DNA of 64,000 nucleotides from Rhizobiaceae bacterium (GTDB lineage Bacteria > Pseudomonadota > Alphaproteobacteria > Rhizobiales > Rhizobiaceae), in contig JARGOF010000016.1 in the NCBI GenBank assembly GCA_029212415.1, forward strand, positions 1 to 64,000, given 5' to 3'. Made by a program: the position numbers and the translations under genes. The notes under the pieces were generated by a model. The model saw only the letters and a program-made list of their open reading frames with translations, had not been told where the DNA came from and ran no database searches. Below are positions 1-10,431 of the stretch, piece by piece (the first letter of the stretch is position 1; the number at the start of each line of letters is the position of its first letter).

Positions 1-54
1 CGACCAGTATCTCTTAATCTTTCACAAGAACTGGGAAATCATAAGACAAGCGCT

Positions 55-864
55 TTACCCGGCGATCAACACTTCGACGCCGCGGCGCTCGAACTCCTTG
101 GCGTCGGCGTCGGAAATACCGTCATCGGTGATGAAGGAATGCACCAGTTCGAGGGCCCCAAGCCGGGTGAATGATGTGCGGTTGATCTTTGTTGAATCCG
201 CCACGAGATAGACATGGCTCGCCGCCTTGATCATCGCTTCCTTCAAGGGGAGATCGGCGAAGCTTGGATAGGTCAGCCCGGCATCCACAGCCACCCCGGC
301 TGTCGCCAGGAACAGTTTGCCTGCAAAGATATTGCGGAAATATTCCACCGATTTGTCGCCTGACAGCGACAGGATGGGCGCCTTGAACTGGCCGCCTGGC
401 ATATGCACGGCAAACCCGGGAACAGTGCCGAGAATCACCGCGATGTTCAGCGCATTGGTGATGATGGTAAGATTCTTGCGGGTGGCAAGGCGCATTGCCA
501 CCTCGGTCGTGGTGGTTCCCGCGTCAAGGATCAATGATTCGCCATCACCCACCAGATTGGCGCTATAGGCGCCAATCTTGCGTTTCTTGTCCATGTTGAC
601 CTGATGATGCAGGACAAAGCCCTGCATTTGCCCGCGCAGGGCGTTGAGGAAGGCGCCACCGTGTTCGCGCGTGACGTGCCCCTCTTTTTCCAGGCGTTCC
701 AGATCCTGGCGTATCGTTGCTTCCGATACCTGGAAAGCCGCCGACAGGTCACGTACGCGCGCCGAGCCTTCCTCCTCGATCCATTCCAGGATACGGCGGC
801 GGCGGGGTTCGGACAGCAGTCCGGCCATGTTTCCGTTGCGTTCGTTATCCGGTTGTTCCCGCAC
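55..864 (-). CDS. DeoR-family transcriptional regulator
   Basis: A sugar-responsive repressor of the DeoR type, 269 residues. The N-terminus (about residues 13-70) has the DeoR winged helix-turn-helix, with SEPRRRRILEWIEEEG and VSEATIRQDLERLEKEGHVTREHGG; the rest is the DeoRC phosphosugar-sensing fold, including a DAGTTTTEVA phosphate-loop-like stretch and TNALNIA. The GTG at 864 is preferred because AAGGAG lies 7 nt upstream; ATG at 828 is the alternative. It is the last gene of the minus-strand transporter operon, 113 bp after the permease, and is the obvious candidate to control both divergent operons of the sugar regulon. Effector unknown; by family it should be a phosphorylated intermediate. 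Confidence 0.92.
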   Translation of the reverse strand: MREQPDNERNGNMAGLLSEPRRRRILEWIEEEGSARVRDLSAAFQVSEATIRQDLERLEKEGHVTREHGGAFLNALRGQMQGFVLHHQVNMDKKRKIGAYSANLVGDGESLILDAGTTTTEVAMRLATRKNLTIITNALNIAVILGTVPGFAVHMPGGQFKAPILSLSGDKSVEYFRNIFAGKLFLATAGVAVDAGLTYPSFADLPLKEAMIKAASHVYLVADSTKINRTSFTRLGALELVHSFITDDGISDADAKEFERRGVEVLIAG

Positions 865-899
865 CTTGCAACTCCTTGACTTCGGTCATGCATCGCGAC

Positions 900-916
900 G
901 GACGATCATGTCGTCC
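900..916. promoter_or_regulatory. Inverted repeat upstream of the deoR-type gene
   Basis: GGACGA and TCGTCC flank a 5-nt centre, 36 bp before the regulator's start. It lies in the 113-bp gap between the permease and regulator genes and could be an autoregulatory operator or a small hairpin. Only the symmetry supports it. Confidence 0.3.
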
Positions 917-977
917 CTCACATAGATTCTAATAGCCGCAAGAGCAATAAATCAGATTGACGTGATGTCGTCTGGCT

Positions 978-2045
978 TCATCGGCTTTGCGCCACTTCCT
1001 GTGCAAGAGCCACCCGCGCCTGCAGCCGGCTCTGCGCCTGGTCGATGACCACGGCGGCAATGATGACGAGGCCTTTGACGACCATCTGCCAGAATGAGGA
1101 AACCCCCATCATGACGAGACCATCGGACAGAATACCGATAACGAATGCGCCAATGATGGTGCCGCCGATCCGGCCGCGGCCACCCGACATGGACGTTCCG
1201 CCCAGGACAGCAGCGGCAATGGCGTTGAGCTCGAAGAATTCACCGGTTGCAGGATGGGCGGCTCTGAGTTGCGAGGCAATGATCAGCCCAACGATGGCGG
1301 CCATCAGACCGACGAACATATAGACGAACATCTTTACCCGGCGCACCCGCACACCCGACAGAGCTGCGCCGCGTTCATTGCCGCCTGTGGCATAAATCTG
1401 TCGTCCAAGCGGCGTCCGGCCGGCAATATAGGCCGCGCCCAGCGCAACCGCGATCAGGATCCAGATCATCACCGGAAGGCCAAGAAAATTTCCCGTTCCG
1501 ATCAAGGGGAAACTGTCTGAACCATATTCCGCATTGCCATTGAGATTGGGAAAGGTCCGCCCGCCGGAGAACAGCAACGCTGCACCGCGCGCGACATAAA
1601 GCATGCCGAGGGTGGCTATAAAGGGCGCAACATTGAGCCGCGTGATCAATATCCCGTTGATCCAGCCGACAAACACACCCACCAGACAGACGATCAGGAC
1701 AATTTCCAGCGTATTGAACTGAATCGACCATCCAAGTCCCACATCAATCCCGTTCAGCACCAGCCATCCGGCAACCATGCTGGTCAGCCCGACCACCGAA
1801 CCAACGGAAAGGTCGATGCCGCCGGTGATGATGACAAAGGTCATGCCGATCGCCAGGAAAGCGTTGATCGCCACATGTTTGGAAACAAGGATGGCATTTG
1901 CCGTGCTCAGGAAGTTCGGCGCCATCACCGAGAAAAATGCCAGAACCAGCAGCAGCGCAACAAAGGTGCGGGCCTTGAGCAACAGCAACAGCCAGTTGCG
2001 ACCGGATCCGGATTTTGCACCGGTGCTTTCATGTGTTGACGTCAT
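978..2045 (-). CDS. Sugar ABC transporter permease (RbsC type)
   Basis: Inner-membrane permease of a ribose/xylose-type importer (BPD_transp_2), 355 residues, the usual length. A short polar N-terminus is followed by about ten hydrophobic segments. The family motif GGIDLSVGSVVGL lies near residue 80, and GRTPLGRQIYATGGNERGAALSGV matches the cytoplasmic coupling region. The start overlaps the ATPase stop in an ATGA, so the two are translationally coupled. It should form a homodimeric channel fed by the binding protein encoded at 4396-5337. Ribose itself is not implied; neighbouring enzymes point to a branched or uncommon sugar. Confidence 0.93.
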   Translation of the reverse strand: MTSTHESTGAKSGSGRNWLLLLLKARTFVALLLVLAFFSVMAPNFLSTANAILVSKHVAINAFLAIGMTFVIITGGIDLSVGSVVGLTSMVAGWLVLNGIDVGLGWSIQFNTLEIVLIVCLVGVFVGWINGILITRLNVAPFIATLGMLYVARGAALLFSGGRTFPNLNGNAEYGSDSFPLIGTGNFLGLPVMIWILIAVALGAAYIAGRTPLGRQIYATGGNERGAALSGVRVRRVKMFVYMFVGLMAAIVGLIIASQLRAAHPATGEFFELNAIAAAVLGGTSMSGGRGRIGGTIIGAFVIGILSDGLVMMGVSSFWQMVVKGLVIIAAVVIDQAQSRLQARVALAQEVAQSR

Positions 2046-3610
2046 GACACTGCTTCCTTGTTCATGATATTTCCCGGGTTCCTGGTCTTGCCCGGTGATG
2101 CGGCCGCAATCACGTCAGCCGCTTTGGCACCGCTGTCGAATTCCCCGCTGATGCGACCATCAGCCATGACGATGATGCGATCGGAAAGCGCCAGGACCTC
2201 TTCCAGATCGGAGGTGACAAAGAGGATCCCGATACCTTCCGCCGCCAGCGTGCGCATCTTGTGATAGATTTCGGCCTTAGCACCAATATCAATGCCGCGC
2301 GAGGGCTCATCCATCAGCAGCAATTTCGGTCCGGTCATCAGCGCCTTGCCGATGACGACCTTCTGTTGATTGCCGCCCGACAGCGAGGAGATGGGATTGT
2401 CGGGACTGGCAACTTTCACCGTCATCCGCTTGATGAATTCGAGAGCCCGTGCAGCCTCTTTTCGAAGGCTCAAATGAAAGATGGTGGTGAACTGAGCCAG
2501 CGACGAAAGGGTGATGTTTTCGCGCACCGACATGATCTGTACCAGGCCGTCACGCTTGCGATCTTCGGGCACCAGAGCAATGCCGCGGGCGATCCGCCCC
2601 GCCACATGCTTTTCGCGCATCTCCTCGCCTTCAACAAAAAACCGTCCGCTGGCCTCCGGATGCTGCGCCATGATGCATTCGAGGAATTCGGAACGGCCGG
2701 CGCCCATCAGCCCATAGAGCCCGAGGATTTCTCCGGCGCGCACGGACAAAGACATGTGGTCGACCATGAAGCCGCCGCCCAATTTGGGCAATGTGATGTC
2801 CTCGGCGCGGAATACTTCGGCGCCAAATTCATGGCTGAGCGATTGCGAGAAGTCCTTTGACTCACCACCGATCATGGCCTGGACAATCCACGGGATATCG
2901 ACGCCCTGCATGGGGCGCGAACCGGTGATTTCGCCATCACGCAACACGGTGATGTAATCACCAATTCGAATCAGTTCGTCCAGCCGGTGCGAAATATAGA
3001 CGATGCCGACACCCTGAACCTTCAACTCGTCGATAATGCGAAAAAGCACTTCGACTTCCGTCGCCGAAAGTGCCGAAGTCGGCTCATCGAGTATCAGGAT
3101 TTTGGCATCCTGCGCCAACGCCTTGGCAATTTCGACAATCTGCTGCTGTCCGATCCGCAGGTGTCCAAGCGTGGTGTTGGGATCAATGTCCTGTTCCAGG
3201 CGGTGCATCAGCAGGCGTGTGCGTTCCTCAACACTTTCGCGGTCAATATCGATACCGAACCGCAACGGTTCGCGGGCCATGAAGACATTTTCACTGACAC
3301 TCATTTCCGGAAAAAGGTTGAGTTCCTGGAAGACGATGCCAATGCCGTTTGCCGCGGCATCATCCTTGGTGCGAAACACCACCGGGCGACCCGCCACGGT
3401 AATCTCGCCCTCGGTCAGCGGTTCGACGCCGGCGATGACCTTCATCAAGGTGGACTTGCCGGCGCCATTTTCCCCGACAAGCACGTTCACCGCGCCCATG
3501 CGGATGTCGAAATCCACATTCTTCAGCGCAACAGTGCCGGGATAGACCTTGCTCGCACCGCGAATGGTCAGTCCGACAGGATGGGCTTCTTCATTTGGTG
3601 CTGGCGTCAT
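2042..3610 (-). CDS. Sugar ABC transporter ATP-binding protein (RbsA type)
   Basis: Double ATPase that powers the importer, 522 residues, with two fused nucleotide-binding domains as in RbsA/XylG/MglA. Domain 1 has Walker A GENGAGKST near residue 48 and Walker B ILILDEPTSAL. Domain 2 has the degenerate Walker A GLMGAGRSEF usual for this family, the signature LSGGNQQKV and Walker B LLLMDEPSRGID. It overlaps the genes on both sides by ATGA (3607-3610 and 2042-2045), so lipoprotein, ATPase and permease form a tightly coupled block. Confidence 0.95.
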   Translation of the reverse strand: MTPAPNEEAHPVGLTIRGASKVYPGTVALKNVDFDIRMGAVNVLVGENGAGKSTLMKVIAGVEPLTEGEITVAGRPVVFRTKDDAAANGIGIVFQELNLFPEMSVSENVFMAREPLRFGIDIDRESVEERTRLLMHRLEQDIDPNTTLGHLRIGQQQIVEIAKALAQDAKILILDEPTSALSATEVEVLFRIIDELKVQGVGIVYISHRLDELIRIGDYITVLRDGEITGSRPMQGVDIPWIVQAMIGGESKDFSQSLSHEFGAEVFRAEDITLPKLGGGFMVDHMSLSVRAGEILGLYGLMGAGRSEFLECIMAQHPEASGRFFVEGEEMREKHVAGRIARGIALVPEDRKRDGLVQIMSVRENITLSSLAQFTTIFHLSLRKEAARALEFIKRMTVKVASPDNPISSLSGGNQQKVVIGKALMTGPKLLLMDEPSRGIDIGAKAEIYHKMRTLAAEGIGILFVTSDLEEVLALSDRIIVMADGRISGEFDSGAKAADVIAAASPGKTRNPGNIMNKEAVS

Positions 3611-4251
3611 GGCGTCACTTCAACGCTGATGGGCGTGACGATGATGGCCTCATCTGCTTTCTTGAGAGGCACAACCCCGGTAAATGTCATGGGCTGGCCG
3701 ATCAGGTCGCCCTCGGGCAGCTGGATCGCCCCGGAGATCTGGTCATTGAGCGCCCGCCCCAGCTTGGCAAATTCGATCTGGTCACGAAAATCGTCGAAAT
3801 TGTAAAAGGGCGCAATGTCACGCAAGGCATTGCCACGGATAACCGGACCCAGTTGCACGGTCACATCCGCCGCCCCATCGCCATCCATGTCGAGATCGGC
3901 GACGCGTGCGCGCGTGTCCAGTTTGGCAGAAACAATCACGCCTGTGCCGGTCAGGGCAAAGTTCCAGGCGGCGCCCGCTCCCGAGCCGCGATTGCCGTGC
4001 GCTTCCCCGGCGACATCCAGGCCTTGCGCCAGAGCGGCGCGAAGGGCCGCAAACGTCAAGGCCCTGTCACGCACATAGGGCAGGAGCTTTGTGTGGAATG
4101 TATCGGTGATGCGCTGATCTGTACGGGCATTGTCGCCACTGGCATCAGCGGCGATTGCCTTTTCGTCTTCCGGCACATTTTTGACGAGCTTGCAGCCGGT
4201 CAGGCCGAGGGCCACCACAGCACAAACGAAAAGGAAAATGATGCGGGTCAT
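3607..4251 (-). CDS. DUF2291 family lipoprotein
   Basis: Predicted periplasmic lipoprotein of 214 residues. A hydrophobic leader ends in the lipobox L-T-G-C with the acylated cysteine at residue 20. The rest matches DUF2291 as I know it, a family found beside ribose-type ABC transporters: acidic mature N-terminus, conserved ATGTG/V and DMDGDGAADV stretches, and no membrane segment. Its role is unknown; a structural or chaperone function in the transporter is plausible. It sits between binding-protein and ATPase genes, separated from the former by a strong hairpin and overlapping the latter by 4 bp. Confidence 0.82.
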   Translation of the reverse strand: MTRIIFLFVCAVVALGLTGCKLVKNVPEDEKAIAADASGDNARTDQRITDTFHTKLLPYVRDRALTFAALRAALAQGLDVAGEAHGNRGSGAGAAWNFALTGTGVIVSAKLDTRARVADLDMDGDGAADVTVQLGPVIRGNALRDIAPFYNFDDFRDQIEFAKLGRALNDQISGAIQLPEGDLIGQPMTFTGVVPLKKADEAIIVTPISVEVTP

Positions 4252-4349
4252 GGTGCTCTCTGGCTGGGGATGAGACAGAAACGGGAACGAACTGCCGATT
4301 CCACGTCACCTCATTTCCCGTTCCATTGGCTGATAGCGCGACTGAAGCG

Positions 4350-4381
4350 AAAACCGGAGCGCGGGTCAACCCGCGCTCCGG
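4350..4381 (-). terminator. Hairpin after the binding-protein gene
   Basis: A 13-bp perfect stem (arms 4354-4366 and 4369-4381) with a 2-nt centre; on the minus strand it is followed by TTTT (4353-4350). It begins 15 nt after the binding-protein gene and 99 nt before the lipoprotein gene. The form is that of a partial intrinsic terminator or mRNA-stabilising hairpin, allowing more binding protein than membrane subunits. Confidence 0.7.
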
Positions 4382-4395
4382 CCCATAGGTTACGC

Positions 4396-5689
<1,294 letters not shown>

Positions 5690-7156
5690 ATGATACGGAC
5701 GGTAAACCGAAAGATTTCACTAGGCATTGTCATCGGCAGTCGCGCCCTGTTTGGCCCGGCGCCCTGCATTGATGCACGCAATCAGATCCTGGCGCAATTG
5801 GACAAGCTGGGAATCAATGCCATTACCCTGCCGCTCGAAGCCACGGACAACGGCGCTGTTCAATCCATCGCGGATGCAAAGCTTTATGCGGAGCATTTCA
5901 AGACGCACCGTGATGACATTGATGGACTTGTCATCTGCCTGCCGAACTTTGGTGACGAGATCGCCATCGCCGAATTGATCAATCGCGCCAAACTGGATGT
6001 GCCGATCCTGCTTCAGGCCTCCAATGATGAACTGGACAAGGTGGATGTGCATTCGCGCAGAGACGCCTTCTGCGGCAAGCTTTCGGTGGCCAACAATTTC
6101 TGGCAATATGGGGTGCCCTTCACCGAGACCAGCAGCCATACCTGCGACATCGACGGTGACGCTTTCATGGCCGACCTGGACCAGTTCTCACGCGTCTGCC
6201 GCACTGTCTATGGCCTGCGCAATGCGCGCGTCGGCGCGATCGGCGCACGCACCGGCCCTTTCCAGACCATGCGATTTTCCGAAAAGCTGCTGCAGCAATC
6301 GGGCATAACAGTCATTACGGCGGATCTTTCCGAACTCATCGGTGCTGCCGAAGCGATCAGGGATTCAGATGGCGATCTGGTGGCCGGGCTGGACCGCATT
6401 CGCGGCTATGGCCGGATACCTGCACATATCCAGGATTCCCAGGTGCTGAAACAGGCGAAGTGGACATTGGCCGTCAATCGCTGGATCAATGAGAACGAGT
6501 GTGACGCATCAGCGATCCAGTGCTGGCGTTCACTGCAGGACAATTTCGGCTGTGCCACCTGCCTGACCATGTCGATGATGGGCGAAGACCTCATGCCGTC
6601 GGCCTGCGAGGTGGATGTGATGGGCGCCATCTCGATGTATGCGCTGACGCTCGCCTCCGGCGCGCCGGCGGCGATCCTCGACTGGAACAACAATTACGCC
6701 GACCATGTCGATAAATGCGTCTGTACCCATTGCGGCAATTTCCCCAAGAGTTTCATGGGCGAGACGCCGGAAATCAGCGAACTGGACATTCTGGGTGAGG
6801 CCATTGGCCGGTCAAAATGCTTCGGCGCGGTCAAAGGCAAGGTCCAGGCCGGCGACATGACCTATTTCCGCCTGTCATCGGACGATCGCAACGGCATGCT
6901 CAAATGCTATATGGGCGAGGGTGAATTTACCGATGATCCCTTCGGCATGGACGGCGGCATCGCGGTGACAAAGGTCGAGCACCTGCGCGCCCTGATGCGT
7001 TTTGTCACGCAGAACGGCTTTGAGCACCATGTTGCGATGGTCCGCGGTCACCATGCCAATGTCGTCAACGAGGCGGTGACCCGCTATCTCGGCTGGCCCA
7101 CCTATCATCACAATGCTGCGCCCGAGCCACAACTTTACTTTCCAAACCGCAAGTGA
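5690..7156 (+). CDS. L-fucose/L-arabinose isomerase family protein
   Basis: Cytoplasmic aldose-ketose isomerase, 488 residues. The ATG at 5690 has a good ribosome-binding site (GGGAGG, 7 nt upstream). The fold matches metal-dependent FucI/AraA-type isomerases: an N-terminal Rossmann-like half (GIVIGSRALFGPAP), ACEVDVMG and AILDWNNNY carrying likely metal-binding acidic residues (near 310 and 335), and a C-terminal histidine in RGHHANVV. First gene of the divergent operon, followed 9 nt later by transketolase. I infer aldose to ketose conversion, the ketose then being phosphorylated by the kinase and split by transketolase; D-apiose to D-apulose is my best guess. Confidence 0.85.
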   Translation: MIRTVNRKISLGIVIGSRALFGPAPCIDARNQILAQLDKLGINAITLPLEATDNGAVQSIADAKLYAEHFKTHRDDIDGLVICLPNFGDEIAIAELINRAKLDVPILLQASNDELDKVDVHSRRDAFCGKLSVANNFWQYGVPFTETSSHTCDIDGDAFMADLDQFSRVCRTVYGLRNARVGAIGARTGPFQTMRFSEKLLQQSGITVITADLSELIGAAEAIRDSDGDLVAGLDRIRGYGRIPAHIQDSQVLKQAKWTLAVNRWINENECDASAIQCWRSLQDNFGCATCLTMSMMGEDLMPSACEVDVMGAISMYALTLASGAPAAILDWNNNYADHVDKCVCTHCGNFPKSFMGETPEISELDILGEAIGRSKCFGAVKGKVQAGDMTYFRLSSDDRNGMLKCYMGEGEFTDDPFGMDGGIAVTKVEHLRALMRFVTQNGFEHHVAMVRGHHANVVNEAVTRYLGWPTYHHNAAPEPQLYFPNRK

Positions 7157-7165
7157 GACAGGCGT

Positions 7166-7999
7166 ATGACCCACGCACTGAAAACCGACAATTCTGACGG
7201 ACTTATCCGGCAAAAAGCCCTTTGGATGCGGCAGCAGGCCCTGAAAATGGTCTATGACAAGCAATTGGGCCATCTGGGTGGAGATTTTTCCGCCATCGAC
7301 GTGTTGGCGACGCTCTATTTCGGCGTTCTGCGGTTTGATCCCGAACGCCCCGATTGGGCGGATCGGGACCGTTTCGTCATGTCCAAGGGACATGCAACCG
7401 GCGCACTCTACACGGCCCTGGCCGCTGCGGGTTATTACCCCGAGGCCTGGCTCGATACCTATATGGAGCATCATTCGAAGCTGAACGGCCATCCCAACCG
7501 GCAATATCTGCCGGGCGTGGAAACCAACACCGGCCCGCTGGGGCACGGCTTTCCGGTGGCCCTGGGCATTGCCATTGCCGGCCAGATGGCGGGCGCTGAC
7601 TATCGCACCTATGTGTTGACCGGAGATGGCGAGCAGCAGGAGGGATCGAACTGGGAAGCGGCGATGACAGCCGGCAACCGGCGGCTGAAAAACCTGACCC
7701 TGATCATCGACCGCAACCGCCTGCAACAGGGTGCGCCGACCGAGGAAACAAACGGGCTTGACCCGCTTGACGACAAATATCGCGCCTTTGGCTGGCAGGT
7801 CGTGGAGATTGAAGGTCATGACTACGGCCAGTTGCTTGAAACGCTTGGCGCACCGGTCGGCGATCGGCAGAAGCCGCTTTGCGTGATCGCCAATACGGTG
7901 AAAGGCAAGGGTGTGTCATTCATGGAAAATCAGGCTAAGTGGCACCATGGCGTGCCGAATGCCGAACAATTCGCGCAAGCAATGAAGGAACTGATCTAA
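7166..7999 (+). CDS. Transketolase, N-terminal (ThDP-binding) subunit
   Basis: Thiamine-diphosphate-binding half of a two-gene transketolase, 277 residues. Visible are LGHLGGD near residue 30, SKGHATGALYTAL, HGFPVALGIAIA, and the ThDP motif GDGEQQEGSNWEAAM with the distal N in LIIDRN. The split form is common in sugar-specific transketolases, including apulose-4-phosphate transketolase (AptA/AptB). The stop overlaps the next start (TAATG), indicating coupled translation of the subunits. Confidence 0.93.
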   Translation: MTHALKTDNSDGLIRQKALWMRQQALKMVYDKQLGHLGGDFSAIDVLATLYFGVLRFDPERPDWADRDRFVMSKGHATGALYTALAAAGYYPEAWLDTYMEHHSKLNGHPNRQYLPGVETNTGPLGHGFPVALGIAIAGQMAGADYRTYVLTGDGEQQEGSNWEAAMTAGNRRLKNLTLIIDRNRLQQGAPTEETNGLDPLDDKYRAFGWQVVEIEGHDYGQLLETLGAPVGDRQKPLCVIANTVKGKGVSFMENQAKWHHGVPNAEQFAQAMKELI

Positions 8000-8961
8000 T
8001 GGCAGTCGCTGCAGCAACATCTGCTCCACTGATTGATTGTCGCAAGGCGTGGGCCGAGACCATCGAAGCGCTGGCTGCAGAAGATGAGCGTATCGTCGTC
8101 GTCGTCAATGATTCGGTCGGCTCCTCCAATCTCGGCGGTTTTCAGGAGAAATTCCCACAACGCCTGGTCAATGTCGGCATCGCCGAACAGACCATGGTGG
8201 GTGTCGGCGCGGGCCTTGCCAATGGCGGCAGAATTCCCTTTGTATCGGCGGCCTCCTGCTTTTTGACGGCCCGGGCAATGGAACAGCTCAAGGCGGATAT
8301 TGCCTATGCGGGTTTCAACGTCAAACTGGTCGGCCAATCCTCGGGCATTGCCTATGGCGAACTCGGCGCCACGCACCATTCCATTGAGGATTTTGCCTGG
8401 CTGCGCGCGCTGGGTCCGATTACCGTGGTGGCGCCTTGCGACGCCTGGGAAACGGCAGAAGCGGTGAAATGGGCAGCCATACACGAGGGTCCGGTCTATC
8501 TGCGCCTGTCACGCATGAAGGTTCCGACCCTGGACCTGCCGAACCGCAGCTTTACACCGGGCAAGGCGGAACTGCAGCGGGCGGGCAGCGATGTCACCAT
8601 CATTGCCGCCGGCACCATGGTGCACCTTGCCGTCGAGGCCGCAGACATGCTGGCTTCAGAAGATCTGTCAGCGCGCGTCCTCAACATGCATACGATCAGC
8701 CCGCTGGACATTGATGCTGTGGCAAAAGCGGCCAGCGAAACCGGTGCAATCGTCACAGTGGAAGAAGCGCTCGATCGTGGCGGGCTTGGCGGCGCAGTGG
8801 CCGAATATACATCGGCAACACAGCCGGTACCCGTGGAGCGCATGGGATTTCCCGGCTTCATGCCGACCGGCTCCATTGCAAGCCTGTTCGAGGAATTCAG
8901 CCTGACCCCCAGGGGCATTGCCGACGCCGCCCGCGTGGCCATCCGCCGCAAGGGAGCCTGA
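7999..8961 (+). CDS. Transketolase, C-terminal subunit
   Basis: Second half of the split transketolase, 320 residues from ATG 7999, carrying the pyrimidine-binding and C-terminal domains. Motifs include NVGIAEQTMVGVGAGLANGG (with the catalytic Glu of the pyrimidine domain), GATHHSIEDFAWLRAL, GPVYLRLSRMKVP and IVTVEEALDRGGLGGAVAEY. The frame is open 60 nt upstream but ATG 7999 follows the partner's stop directly. With the N-terminal subunit it should transfer a two-carbon unit from a ketose phosphate to an aldose phosphate. Confidence 0.93.
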   Translation: MAVAAATSAPLIDCRKAWAETIEALAAEDERIVVVVNDSVGSSNLGGFQEKFPQRLVNVGIAEQTMVGVGAGLANGGRIPFVSAASCFLTARAMEQLKADIAYAGFNVKLVGQSSGIAYGELGATHHSIEDFAWLRALGPITVVAPCDAWETAEAVKWAAIHEGPVYLRLSRMKVPTLDLPNRSFTPGKAELQRAGSDVTIIAAGTMVHLAVEAADMLASEDLSARVLNMHTISPLDIDAVAKAASETGAIVTVEEALDRGGLGGAVAEYTSATQPVPVERMGFPGFMPTGSIASLFEEFSLTPRGIADAARVAIRRKGA

Positions 8962-8964
8962 TCC

Positions 8965-10416
8965 ATGCGCGTTCTGGCCATCGATCAGGGCACGACGAAC
9001 ACCAAGGCGCTGATCGTCGACGCGGCGGGGCATATCCATGCACACGCCTCTGCACCGTCCAGCACGCAGTACCCGCATCCCGGATGGGCCGAGCAATCGG
9101 CCACGGGAATCTGGGACAGCACCCGTTCGGTGATTGACGCCGTTGTGTCGCAGGCAAGCGGCACCGGCATTGATGGCATCGCCATTTCCAATCAACGCGA
9201 GACCATCGTGGCCTGGGACGCGCAAACAGGCGCGCCTGTCGGGCCTGCGATCCTGTGGCAATGCCGGCGCACGGCACCTGAGTGTGCAGCGCTCATTGCG
9301 GCCGGACACAATGAGGCCGTGGAGGCAGCCACCGGGCTTGGTATCAATCCGATGTTCCCGGCTTCAAAACTGGCCTGGATCATCAACAACAGGCCTGAAG
9401 CCCGCACCCTTCTTGACCAAGGCCGCCTCAGGGCTGGACCGGTCGACAGCTGGCTGTTGTGGAATCTCACCGGCGGCGCGGACTTTGCCACGGACCATTC
9501 CAACGCCGCGCGCACCCAATTGTTCGACACCCGATCATTGCAGTGGAGCGCTGAGCTGGCGCAGATTTTCGGCACGCCGACCACCTGCCTGCCGCAGCCG
9601 CTGGCCTCCGATGCGCGGTTCGGAGAAACGGCGGCCAACATATCCAGTCTGCCGACCGGTATTCCCATTCATGCGATGATGGGCGATAGCCACGCGGCGC
9701 TCTATGGCCATGGTGTGCGTGCGCCCGGAACGGTCAAGGCGACCTATGGCACCGGTTCGTCGCTGATGACATTGACCCCGAAACGGGATGCATCCAGGCA
9801 TGGCCTGTCGGGCACCATCGCCTGGACTGAGAAAAACCAAACGGCCTATGCGCTGGAGGGCAATATCCTGGTGTCAGCCCAGGCTGCGTCTTTCATGGCC
9901 ACATTGCTGGGCGTCGGTGATGCAAGGGCGCTGTCCGATCTGGCGCAAAGCGTCGAGACCTCGGACGGTGTCACCTTCGTGCCTGCGCTTTCCGGGCTTG
10001 CGGCGCCCCATTGGAACGATCACGCAACCGGCACGGTCGCCGGCATGACCCATGGCACGACGCCCGCCCATCTGGCGCGCGCGACATTCGAGGCCATTGC
10101 CCTGCAGATCGGTGACGTGTTCGACGCCATGCAAGCCGATTGCGGCATGCAACTGGTGGCCTTGCGGGCCGATGGCGGCGCCTCCTCCAACAGCTTTCTG
10201 ATGCAATTGCAGGCCGACCTGCTGGGGTGCCCGGTGGAACGCGCCATGATCGAGGAAATCGGCGCGCTGGGCGCTGCAGCCATGGCCTTTGGCGCGCTGG
10301 GCGTTGAATGGAGCGCAGACACCGGCAGCGAGCGATTTGACCCCGTCATGCCGTCAGAGACTGCGGACACTTTGCGCAGCACCTGGCGTGCGGCCATCGC
10401 GCGCGCCTGTAGCTAA
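8965..10416 (+). CDS. FGGY-family carbohydrate kinase
   Basis: Cytoplasmic sugar kinase, 483 residues. N-terminal phosphate-binding motif AIDQGTTNTKALIVD, glycerol-kinase-like ISNQRETIVAWD and ILWQCRRT, substrate-loop MGDSHAALYGHG, and the C-terminal ATP-binding motif ADGGASSNSFLMQLQADLLGCPV are all present. It begins 3 nt after the transketolase subunit and ends the operon. Sequence resembles GlpK-type FGGY kinases more than xylulokinase. Context suggests a ketose kinase, apulose kinase being the best candidate. Confidence 0.93.
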   Translation: MRVLAIDQGTTNTKALIVDAAGHIHAHASAPSSTQYPHPGWAEQSATGIWDSTRSVIDAVVSQASGTGIDGIAISNQRETIVAWDAQTGAPVGPAILWQCRRTAPECAALIAAGHNEAVEAATGLGINPMFPASKLAWIINNRPEARTLLDQGRLRAGPVDSWLLWNLTGGADFATDHSNAARTQLFDTRSLQWSAELAQIFGTPTTCLPQPLASDARFGETAANISSLPTGIPIHAMMGDSHAALYGHGVRAPGTVKATYGTGSSLMTLTPKRDASRHGLSGTIAWTEKNQTAYALEGNILVSAQAASFMATLLGVGDARALSDLAQSVETSDGVTFVPALSGLAAPHWNDHATGTVAGMTHGTTPAHLARATFEAIALQIGDVFDAMQADCGMQLVALRADGGASSNSFLMQLQADLLGCPVERAMIEEIGALGAAAMAFGALGVEWSADTGSERFDPVMPSETADTLRSTWRAAIARACS

Positions 10417-10431
10417 TCAGGGCTGTTCTGG

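Noticed and set aside
6875-7819. A 314-codon minus-strand frame over the isomerase/transketolase junction
   Set aside because: Spans two clear plus-strand genes and carries no motif.
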